Part shown: positions 17,014 through 24,633 of the stretch, piece after piece
How positions within the stretch are numbered: position 1 is the stretch's first letter
Layout: each line of letters starts with the position of its first letter
Assembly (NCBI GenBank): GCA_016926875.1
Contig: JAFGNU010000074.1
Coordinates: 1 to 32,405, forward strand
Source of the DNA: Anaerolineae bacterium
GTDB taxonomy: Bacteria; Chloroflexota; Anaerolineae; Aggregatilineales; Aggregatilineaceae
Direction of reading: 5' to 3'
Length of the DNA stretch: 32,405 nt
The notes under the pieces: model-generated
What the model was told of the DNA's origin: nothing
Seen by the model: only the letters and a program-made list of their open reading frames with translations
Database searches by the model: none
Program-made: the position numbers and the translations under genes

Positions 17014-17051
17014 CGGCCCCCGCCTGGATCGATCGCTGTGTGAGGGGGCCG
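17014..17051 (+). other. inverted repeat between permease and spermidine-synthase-like gene
   Basis: CGGCCCCC (17014-17021) and GGGGGCCG (17044-17051) form a perfect 8-bp stem around a 22-base loop, 30 bp after the permease stop. There is no T-tract, so it may be a weak stop, a stability element or chance. Confidence 0.4.
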
Positions 17052-17105
17052 AACCATGACATCCTGAACCTCTGAACAATTTCTTCTCATCAAAGATGAG
17101 GCACG

Positions 17106-19439
17106 ATGACAAATCAGAATTCGACTCTCTTTACCGGGCGAACACGCGGAGTGCCGGTGGCAGTATTCTTGCTTTCGGCAAGCGGGCTGGCCTATGAAGT
17201 CACGCTCACTCGGTTGTTTTCGCTCATCTTCCAATATCATTACGTCTTTCTGATCGTATCACTGGCGATTGCCGGTTTGAGTCTCGGCGCGGCGATCGCG
17301 GCATTTGTCCTGCGCAGCGGGCGCACGCAGGCGGATCTGGTGAATGCCGCTGTGCTACAGGCGCTGCTGTTGGTTGCCGCTGCAGTCGTGTTGGCCCAAC
17401 TGCGCTACGCCGACCGGATCGCGGTAGCGGTGGTCGCCGCGCTGCTGCCCTTCATTGGCATTGGGTATCTGAATGCGGCGCTGTTTGAGCAGTATGCCAG
17501 ACACAGCGGCGTGCTGTACGCGGCTGACCTGATCGGAGGTGCGGTGGGGTTAGGATTGGCGCTGGCCGCAATCAGCGTGTTCGGGGCCTTCAACGCCATC
17601 CTGGCGCTGGCTGTGCTCGGCGGCGTGGTTGCCCTGATCCTCGCGTGGCTGGAACCCAGTCGTTCCGTCCTGGTCTGCACGGCGGGCGTGACCCTGGCGC
17701 TGGCTGTGGTGCTGGTCGTCAATCTGATTGCCGGGATTGTGGACTACGCGCCGCGCAGCATTAAAGCCTTTCCGCCGGACAAAACCATGCTGATGGTGCT
17801 GGAACAGGACTCCACTGCGGAACTCACCGAAACGCGGTGGGGCGCGTTCGCGCGGCTGGATATGGTCGAAACCGCGGATGGCAGTATGCGGTATGTCTTC
17901 ACCGACGCGGGCGCGGGCAGCATCATGGTGCGCTATAGCGGCGATGACCGCCGGGTGGCGTGGTTGCAGGATGAAGTGGCGTATCTGCCCTTTGTCGCCA
18001 TGTCCAACCCGGAACAACCCGACCTGCAGAACGTGCTGATTCTGGGGGCGGGCGCGGGCAAGGATGTGCTGATGGCGCATCTAGCGAGGGCTGAGGCGAT
18101 CACGGCAGTGGAGATCAACGGCGATCTGGTGGACCTGACGCGCGAGCAGAGCGACTACAACGGCGGTGTGTACGATCTGCCCGGCGTCGAGACGGTGGTG
18201 GGCGATGGCCGCAACTTCGTCGAGCGCAGCGACGATCAGTACGACCTGATTTACGCCAACCTAGTCTACAGTCAGGCCGCCGCGCCGGGTAACTCCGCGC
18301 TGGCCGAGAGCTACATTTTCACACGGGAGGCGCTGCAAACCTACTGGGGCCGCCTCTCCGAAAACGGGCGCATCGGGTTTGTCACGCATCACGGCATCGA
18401 GGGGCTGCGGTTGCTGGTCGCGGCGCTGGACATGCTGGAACACGAGGGCATGACACTCCCGGACGCGCTCGATCACGTCGTGCTGGTGTCGCTGTACGGC
18501 GACGACGCGCAAACCCGTACCTCGGTGGTGATGATCACGCGCCAACCCTGGGACGCGCAGACTGCCAACGCCTTCGCTGATGCGGCCCACGCTCGCAACA
18601 CCGGCGTGATGTACCTGCCGGTTTTCCAGGAGCAGGGGTTAGAGGGGCTGGTCACGGGCATGGTATCACTGCGAAAGTTCATCGACGACAACGCGGATGA
18701 GTACAACTTCACGCCGACGACCGACGACCGCCCGTTCTTCTACCAGTTCGTGCCCGGTATGCCGGACCAGCTCGCCGATCTGCTGCTGATCAGCACCATC
18801 CTAACTGGCGTGTACCTGTCGTGGAATATGTTTTTCTTCCTGCGCCGCGAGCAGCACTGGAAGCGCGTGGGCCTTGCCCCGTATTTTGCCGCACTGGGCG
18901 TGGGTTTTATGCTGGTCGAAGTGCCCCTGATCCAGAGTTTCAGCCTGCTGCTCGGCCGGCCGGTGCTGGCGCTGACCATCGTGATCGGGGTGCTGTTGCT
19001 CGGCGGCGGGTTGGGCAGCCTGTTTGAGAGCCGGTTTCCGGTCCCGCGCCTGCCGCGCCTGGTGCCTGCCGCCGCGATGGGCGTGGCGCTGGCTGTGGTT
19101 GTGTTGCGGTTTGTGCTCCCCGCGCTGATCGAGGCGGCGCTGCCGGTGTCGCTCGCCGTGCGCGGCATCGTGACGGCGGCGGTGCTGCTGCCGCTGGGTT
19201 TCGTGATGGGAATGCTGTTCCCTGGCGGGCTGCGCATCGCCCACGAAGCCGATCCCCAGAGCGTCGCGGCATTCTGGGGCGCGAACGCGGTCGCCTCGGT
19301 ATTGGGATCGACGGTGGCGATGGTGCTGGCGATTGACAGCGGGTTTTCGGCGGCCCTGGTACTCGGCGCAGTGGTTTACGCGTTGGCCGCCCTGATGAGT
19401 TTTGTGATCTGGCCGAGGCTGATCGGCCCGGCAAGGTAG
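17106..19439 (+). CDS. membrane-embedded spermidine-synthase-like protein
   Basis: 777 aa in three parts. About six helices occupy residues 15-200 (VAVFLLSASGLAYEVTLTRLFS is the typical opening of this family). A Rossmann aminopropyltransferase/methyltransferase-like domain spans roughly 300-540, with the nucleotide loop VLILGAGAGKDVLMAH, the acidic strand AVEINGDL, then GDGRNF and YDLIYANLVYSQ. A second set of helices runs from about 570 to the end. Soluble SpeE enzymes are near 300 aa; the membrane-fused form is known but its reaction is generally unproven. GAGG precedes the ATG. It lies between the importer and the GH2 gene, six bases before the latter, so it is probably in the operon. Why such a protein accompanies sugar genes is unclear. 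Confidence 0.85.
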   Translation: MTNQNSTLFTGRTRGVPVAVFLLSASGLAYEVTLTRLFSLIFQYHYVFLIVSLAIAGLSLGAAIAAFVLRSGRTQADLVNAAVLQALLLVAAAVVLAQLRYADRIAVAVVAALLPFIGIGYLNAALFEQYARHSGVLYAADLIGGAVGLGLALAAISVFGAFNAILALAVLGGVVALILAWLEPSRSVLVCTAGVTLALAVVLVVNLIAGIVDYAPRSIKAFPPDKTMLMVLEQDSTAELTETRWGAFARLDMVETADGSMRYVFTDAGAGSIMVRYSGDDRRVAWLQDEVAYLPFVAMSNPEQPDLQNVLILGAGAGKDVLMAHLARAEAITAVEINGDLVDLTREQSDYNGGVYDLPGVETVVGDGRNFVERSDDQYDLIYANLVYSQAAAPGNSALAESYIFTREALQTYWGRLSENGRIGFVTHHGIEGLRLLVAALDMLEHEGMTLPDALDHVVLVSLYGDDAQTRTSVVMITRQPWDAQTANAFADAAHARNTGVMYLPVFQEQGLEGLVTGMVSLRKFIDDNADEYNFTPTTDDRPFFYQFVPGMPDQLADLLLISTILTGVYLSWNMFFFLRREQHWKRVGLAPYFAALGVGFMLVEVPLIQSFSLLLGRPVLALTIVIGVLLLGGGLGSLFESRFPVPRLPRLVPAAAMGVALAVVVLRFVLPALIEAALPVSLAVRGIVTAAVLLPLGFVMGMLFPGGLRIAHEADPQSVAAFWGANAVASVLGSTVAMVLAIDSGFSAALVLGAVVYALAALMSFVIWPRLIGPAR

Positions 19440-19445
19440 GGATTC

Positions 19446-22124
19446 ATGACCGTGTGGGCAAACAACCAGAGCAAGACACTGTCTCTTGACGGCGAATGGG
19501 CGTTCACGCTGGGCGATCAATCCGGGGCGATCCAGGTGCCCGGCTGCTGGGAAGCACAGGGGTACGCGCGTCGGGTCGATGGCCCGGCGACGTATCGCCG
19601 CGTGGTGCAGGTCCCGGCGGAGTGGGCGGGCCAGCGCGTGCAGTTGCAGTTTGACGCCGTGAGCTACTACGCCGAAATCAGTGTCAACGGGCGCGCGGTG
19701 GGCACGCACACCGGCACGTGGACGGCGTTCGCGTTCGACGTTACGGACGCGATCCGCCCCGGCGATACCAATGAGATCGCTGTGACGGTCTGGAAGCCGG
19801 GCGAGCGCTTCCCGCTGCGCGAGTCGCTTGCCGGATTCCTGCCGGACGTGTGCGTGATGTTCGGCGGTCTCTGGCAGCCCGTGCGGCTGGTGGCCTTCTC
19901 TGGCCCCGCCTTCGGGGATATCAGCGTGCGGGCGCATCTCGACACCGCGACCGTAACCGTGTCCACGCAGACATACCGCGCTGCCGCCGCGCTCGCGGCG
20001 GCGGTCGCGGTCCGTGCGCCGGATGGTACGCTGGTAGCTTCCTGGCGCGAACCGCTAACCGATGCGCATTTCTCGGCGACGCTGGCGATTCCCGGCGCGA
20101 TCCCCTGGCAGCCGGACAATCCGAAGCTGTACACTGTCGATCTGTCCCTTGAGGGGCCGGACGGGGTTGCGGCGCGTGTGTTCCGCAGGGTGGGCTTCCG
20201 CACGCTCTCTCATGCGGGTGATCAACTGCTGCTCAATGGCGATCCGATCATGCTGCGCGGCGCGCTGAACTGGGGCTGGTGTCCTGACTTGCTGTGCCCA
20301 ATCCCCGACGACGACACGATCCGCGACGAATTCCGGCGCATTCGCGAACTGGGCTTCAATATGATGAAGCTGTGTCTTTATGTGCCCTGGCGGCGCTATT
20401 TCGAGATCGCGGACGAAGAAGGGATGCTGCTCTGGCTGGAACTCCCGCTCTGGCTGCCGGAGATCACGCCGCGCTTGGAACAGCAGGCACTGGCCGAATA
20501 TGACGCGATTGCCGCCGCTGCCCACCACCATCCCTCGATTGTGATCTACAGCCTCGGCTGCGAGCTGGAAAGCAACGTCAACCCGGACTGGCTGGAACAG
20601 CTTAACACGGTGGTGCGCGCCCGGCTACATGGCGTGCTGGTCTGCGATAACAGCGGCTCCGGCGAGGCGTATGGCTGTTTGACCGATCTGGCGGATTTCG
20701 AAGACTACCACTTCTACTGCGATATGCAGTTCTTCGACGCGCTAGTCGATCACTTTCATCGCGATTGGCGCGTGCCCAGACCGCTGATCTTCGGGGAGTT
20801 CTGCGACGCCGATGATTACCGGGAAGTGGGCAAACTCATTGCCGCCAACGATGGCCAGCCCCCCTGGTGGCTGGTCGAACAAAACCCGCTGCACCCACTG
20901 AGCAAGATCGCATTCAGCCAGCAGATCGAGCGCATGCACAGGGTCGAGATGGGCGTCGATGCGGCGACGCTAGTGCGCATCTCGCGCCAGCAGGGATTCG
21001 CTGTGCGCAAAGCGATCCTCGAAAAGGTGCGCGCGCGTTCCGGTATGGGCGGCTATGTGATCACGGGCCTGCGTGACACGCCGCTCGCCACGTCCGCCAT
21101 GTTTGACGACTTCGACCGCAGCAAATACCCGCCCGACGCCGTGCGCATGATCAACACTGATAGCGTGCTACTGCTGGGGCGGGGGCGCGCGCGCGTCTGG
21201 TCGCACGACGGCGACCGGATCGCACCGTCGGAGCCTTACTGCTTCCCGGCAGGACAGCCAACGATGCTGGATATTGTGCTCTCCCATGCAGGGAAACCGC
21301 TCCCCGGCGGTCTGCTGACGTGGACGATCACCCAGCACAGTGGTGATTGGCACGTGGAAGGATCGCAGGATGTGCCCGGCCCGCTGCCCGATCGCGGCCC
21401 GCATAGTATCGCGCGCTTCATTTTCGACGCGCCGCCCACTGATAAAGCCATGATGCTCACCTGCGAGGTCACGCTCGAAACCGGGAGGCAGACAATCCGC
21501 AATCGGTGGCCGCTGTGGGTCTTCCCACAGGGGACGCAGTGGCCGGAGGGAATCGGCATTCTCGATCCGGCGGGCGCGGCGGTCGAGCAGCGCGCCGACC
21601 TGTGGGACCACGCGGTGCGCGTAGGGGATCGCCCGACAGGCGACATACGCGCGCTGATCACCACTGTGTTCAATGCGCACGTGCGAGACTTTCTGCGCGG
21701 CGGCGGATCGGTGCTGCTGTGGCAGGGCAGTGATCGCCCACTCCCAGCCGTGACCGGCCCCTTCTGGCGCGGCGGGACGAAGGTGATCGCCGATCACCCG
21801 GTGACGAACGCCATGCCGCACGCCGGATTTGTGGACTTGCAGTTCTACGGGTTGGCGACTCCCTGGGCGCTGGACCCGGCCCGGCTGGCGGATGTGCTGC
21901 CGGATATCACGGATGTGCGCTGGCTGCTGCGCCGCCTGGATAACAGCCAGTTCACGGTCGCGGATTACCTGGCCGAGGCGCGACTTGGCACGGGACGCCT
22001 ATTCGCCACGACGCTGCGCTTCCAGGGTGGGCTGGGCGACCAACCCGCCGGTCTGCGCTTTAATTTGGCGGGGCGCTGGCTGCTGCGGCAAATATTGGAG
22101 GCGCTAGTTTCTGGCGAAGAATAG
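19446..22124 (+). CDS. GH2 family glycosidase (beta-galactosidase/beta-mannosidase type)
   Basis: 892 aa. The N-terminal sugar-binding domain (SLDGEWAFTLGDQ, VPGCWEAQGY, YYAEISVNGRAVGTHTGTWTAFAFDVT) and the immunoglobulin-like domain are typical. The barrel holds MLRGALNWGWCPD, then SIVIYSLGCELESN, then PLIFGEFCD. E373 (GCEL, where the family usually has NE) is the likely acid and E451 (FGEF) the likely nucleophile. The change from Asn-Glu to Cys-Glu is unusual and may mark a subgroup with altered substrate. There is no signal peptide, so it works in the cytoplasm on imported beta-linked sugars. The start six bases after the previous stop has AGGG overlapping that stop. Confidence 0.9.
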   Translation: MTVWANNQSKTLSLDGEWAFTLGDQSGAIQVPGCWEAQGYARRVDGPATYRRVVQVPAEWAGQRVQLQFDAVSYYAEISVNGRAVGTHTGTWTAFAFDVTDAIRPGDTNEIAVTVWKPGERFPLRESLAGFLPDVCVMFGGLWQPVRLVAFSGPAFGDISVRAHLDTATVTVSTQTYRAAAALAAAVAVRAPDGTLVASWREPLTDAHFSATLAIPGAIPWQPDNPKLYTVDLSLEGPDGVAARVFRRVGFRTLSHAGDQLLLNGDPIMLRGALNWGWCPDLLCPIPDDDTIRDEFRRIRELGFNMMKLCLYVPWRRYFEIADEEGMLLWLELPLWLPEITPRLEQQALAEYDAIAAAAHHHPSIVIYSLGCELESNVNPDWLEQLNTVVRARLHGVLVCDNSGSGEAYGCLTDLADFEDYHFYCDMQFFDALVDHFHRDWRVPRPLIFGEFCDADDYREVGKLIAANDGQPPWWLVEQNPLHPLSKIAFSQQIERMHRVEMGVDAATLVRISRQQGFAVRKAILEKVRARSGMGGYVITGLRDTPLATSAMFDDFDRSKYPPDAVRMINTDSVLLLGRGRARVWSHDGDRIAPSEPYCFPAGQPTMLDIVLSHAGKPLPGGLLTWTITQHSGDWHVEGSQDVPGPLPDRGPHSIARFIFDAPPTDKAMMLTCEVTLETGRQTIRNRWPLWVFPQGTQWPEGIGILDPAGAAVEQRADLWDHAVRVGDRPTGDIRALITTVFNAHVRDFLRGGGSVLLWQGSDRPLPAVTGPFWRGGTKVIADHPVTNAMPHAGFVDLQFYGLATPWALDPARLADVLPDITDVRWLLRRLDNSQFTVADYLAEARLGTGRLFATTLRFQGGLGDQPAGLRFNLAGRWLLRQILEALVSGEE

Positions 22125-22141
22125 AGACAGAGGGTAACTGA

Positions 22142-23347
22142 TTGGATTTGACATTTGGCGTCATCTCACCGCAAGATTGGGGCTTGCCCGTGACCACGAC
22201 TCCCGGCGACGCACCAGAGGCCGATCTGGGCGTTTCGTTCGCGGAGCTTGACCGGCACGCGCACAACGCCACTCACATCTGGCTGATGGGCCAGTTCGAT
22301 GAAACGGCAGGGGCATTTCACGGGCACTACCGCGTTCCGGATGGCTACCTCGAACCGCCCCAGACCGTAAACCTGATCGCGCCCTGGCAGCTCCTGGCGG
22401 CTTATGACCGCTCACAGGAGCCGCGCCTGCTGGGGATGGCACAGCGCGCGGCGGAGTGGTTCTACCGGCGGCACATCGTCGACCACCCGATGAGCATCGC
22501 GGCGGGCGGGGTGCGGGACGGGGTTGCCACCGATCACCTGTGGACCAAGTTCGCCGCGGAGGAAGTGATTACCTGCCTGGGGCTGCATGCCCGGACCCGC
22601 GAAGCGGTCTGGCTGGCGCGCGCCGAGCAAAGCGGGCGCTATCTGATCCAGGCGCGCCGCAACGGTTACGCCCCGCGCTACAACATGGCCACCAGCCAGT
22701 GGATCGAGCACGGTTGGGATTCGTGGGGGCGGGCGGTTGAGGGGTTGGTCCTGCTGTGGCAGGCCACGGACGAGTCGCGCTGGCGCGATGAGGCGATCCG
22801 GTGGGGCGACTACGCGCTCACAATTCAGGCGGAAGATGGTGCGTTTTACCTGATCGATGGCGACTACTACAACACCGATCTCGCGGCGGACGAACTGCGC
22901 GCGCTGGCGTGGCTAGCGGGGATCACCGGGCGCGAGGATTTTGGGGCGGCGGCGCAGCGCTTCGCGGATTGGCACCTCGCGCACCAGACCGCAGCGGGGG
23001 CGTGGCCGCTCACCATCGACCGCGACGGTAACATCGTCATGCCCACTGTCGGGCCGGGCGATGTGCCGAATATCGGCATCGCGCTGCTGTGGCCGCACCA
23101 CGCCACCGGGGAAGATCGCTATCTGCGCGCGGTCTATGCGGCGCTGCGTTACACGCTGAGCGTGCAGGTCACGCCGAAGAGCAGCCACCCATATCATACC
23201 GATACCCGTGCGCAGTGGGGCTTCTGGTCCTGGGACCCGCATTACGATTACACGCAGTCCGCCGACCAGTCCACGCACCACGCGCGCGGGATGTGGTTTT
23301 TGATCGATTACTGCGCGGCGCTGCCGCCGGCGCTGTCGTCGAAGTGA
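22142..23347 (+). CDS. (alpha/alpha)6-barrel six-hairpin glycosidase-like protein
   Basis: 401 aa. Regular helix-turn-helix segments rich in Trp, Asp and Glu (NLIAPWQLLAAYDRSQEPRL, HLWTKFAAEEVITCLGL, WIEHGWDSWGRAVEGLVLLW, DLAADELRALAWLAGITG) resemble the six-hairpin fold of GH88/GH105 and sugar epimerases. I do not see enough to choose a family. The start is TTG at 22142, with GAGGG 7 bases before it; the next in-frame ATG is about 48 codons inside the fold. It follows the GH2 gene by 17 bp and is last in the operon. Its 3' end overlaps that of the opposing beta-helix gene by 40 bp. It is cytoplasmic. Confidence 0.8.
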   Translation: MDLTFGVISPQDWGLPVTTTPGDAPEADLGVSFAELDRHAHNATHIWLMGQFDETAGAFHGHYRVPDGYLEPPQTVNLIAPWQLLAAYDRSQEPRLLGMAQRAAEWFYRRHIVDHPMSIAAGGVRDGVATDHLWTKFAAEEVITCLGLHARTREAVWLARAEQSGRYLIQARRNGYAPRYNMATSQWIEHGWDSWGRAVEGLVLLWQATDESRWRDEAIRWGDYALTIQAEDGAFYLIDGDYYNTDLAADELRALAWLAGITGREDFGAAAQRFADWHLAHQTAAGAWPLTIDRDGNIVMPTVGPGDVPNIGIALLWPHHATGEDRYLRAVYAALRYTLSVQVTPKSSHPYHTDTRAQWGFWSWDPHYDYTQSADQSTHHARGMWFLIDYCAALPPALSSK

Positions 23348-24633
23348 TTGTCGCCCACAACGACGCCGGGTGTGCCGTCCAGTTGGATCGCCTGGACGAC
23401 GTTGCCGGAGAAGGTGTTGCCTTGCACCGTGCAGCTATGCACGCGCCCGAAGCGCGCGCCGATGCGGTTATCGCGGATCGTGTTGCCGCGTAGATGGTAA
23501 TCGTGACACTCCTGATCGGTGGTTTCCTCACCGGTATAGCCGTAGAACCCGGTGTGGTTGCCTTCGATCAGGTTGCCAGCCAGACGGACGTTGTAGGATA
23601 CCTCGTGGCCCGGCCAGTGTTCCACCACCGGGCCGCCGCGCGTCCACAGCCGGATGCCTTCGTCATTCTGGCGGATGCGGTTGTTGCGGATTGTGAAGTC
23701 GAACCCGTGCTCGACCGCGATCCCGACCACGTGATCGCTGTCAATCGTATTGTCTTCGATCACGTTCTCCCACGAATAACCCATCCAGAAGCCGTAGTTG
23801 GATTTGCTGCAATCGTTGCGGCGGAAGACATTCCCGCGCGAGAAGGTGGACTCAATCGCATTGTTGGAGCTAAAGCGGCAGTCGTTGTCTTCAAACAGGT
23901 TATCGTTACACGGCCCCTGATTGCCCTTGTGATCGTACCCGGCGACGAAAATGCCATCCCCGCCGCACATGCACGTATTGCGTAAAAACTGGTTGTTTGA
24001 CGATCCGTAGACCAGCACGATTCCGGCGGCGTCGGCTTCGGCGCGGATCAGGCCGCTTTCAGGGCGGCGGTAGAGACGATTGCAGAAATCAAGATGGTTG
24101 TCCTGGACCGTGTTTTCGTTCGATGCCGACAGGTACACGCCCCAGCCACTGTTAAACGAGGCGTTGGTTTTTTCGATGGTCAGACCGCTGGATTGGTACA
24201 GCAGCACGCCGTTCATCTGGTGCTGCAGATCGCACGTACGAATCGCCCCGCCGTGAACATCGTGGCACAGGATCGCGCCGCCGTATACCTCCTCAATCGG
24301 ATTCCACAGGTACAGGAATGTGTCGATGCCTTCGATTTCGGCGGTGTCGCGGATGCGTACGTTTTTAATCGTCAGGTCGTGGCAGTGATCGGCGCGGATG
24401 CCGTGATAGTAGCCGGAGATCGCCAGACCGCGGATCGTCACCCCCCGCTGCCCTTCGATGCGGATGCCAACGCCGGTCTGTTCCCGGCTTACCAGCAGCG
24501 CGCCGGTGCCGTCCAGCGTCACGTTATCGGCAGCGATCGTGATCCCGTTGGGCAGCACGTAGGTTCCAGGGGCCAGCCGCGTATCCTGTGTGATGATCAT
24601 GCCATCGCTGGGGACAACCCCATTGTCGCTCAT
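23308..24633 (-). CDS. right-handed parallel beta-helix protein (PbH1 repeats)
   Basis: 441 aa made almost entirely of about 22-residue coils with recurring N-x-I/F/N patterns (GVTIRGLAISGYYHGI, NNQFLRNTCMCGGDGIFV, NVFRRNDCSKSNYGFWM, NVIEDNTIDSDHVVGI, LAGNLIEGNHTGFYGY). The fold occurs in pectate lyases, polysaccharide lyases, epimerases and NosD-like proteins. There is no signal peptide, which is unusual for a secreted lyase, so it probably acts on an imported oligosaccharide. The start overlaps the GH65 stop by four bases (ATGA at 24633-24630), implying coupled translation and a shared pathway step. The reaction is not readable. Confidence 0.8.
   Translation of the reverse strand: MSDNGVVPSDGMIITQDTRLAPGTYVLPNGITIAADNVTLDGTGALLVSREQTGVGIRIEGQRGVTIRGLAISGYYHGIRADHCHDLTIKNVRIRDTAEIEGIDTFLYLWNPIEEVYGGAILCHDVHGGAIRTCDLQHQMNGVLLYQSSGLTIEKTNASFNSGWGVYLSASNENTVQDNHLDFCNRLYRRPESGLIRAEADAAGIVLVYGSSNNQFLRNTCMCGGDGIFVAGYDHKGNQGPCNDNLFEDNDCRFSSNNAIESTFSRGNVFRRNDCSKSNYGFWMGYSWENVIEDNTIDSDHVVGIAVEHGFDFTIRNNRIRQNDEGIRLWTRGGPVVEHWPGHEVSYNVRLAGNLIEGNHTGFYGYTGEETTDQECHDYHLRGNTIRDNRIGARFGRVHSCTVQGNTFSGNVVQAIQLDGTPGVVVGDNHFDDSAGGSAAQ

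Noticed and set aside
18801..19937. Minus-strand frame of 378 codons
   Set aside because: It is antisense to the spermidine-synthase-like and GH2 genes and is full of His/Arg/Gln runs typical of shadow frames in GC-rich DNA.
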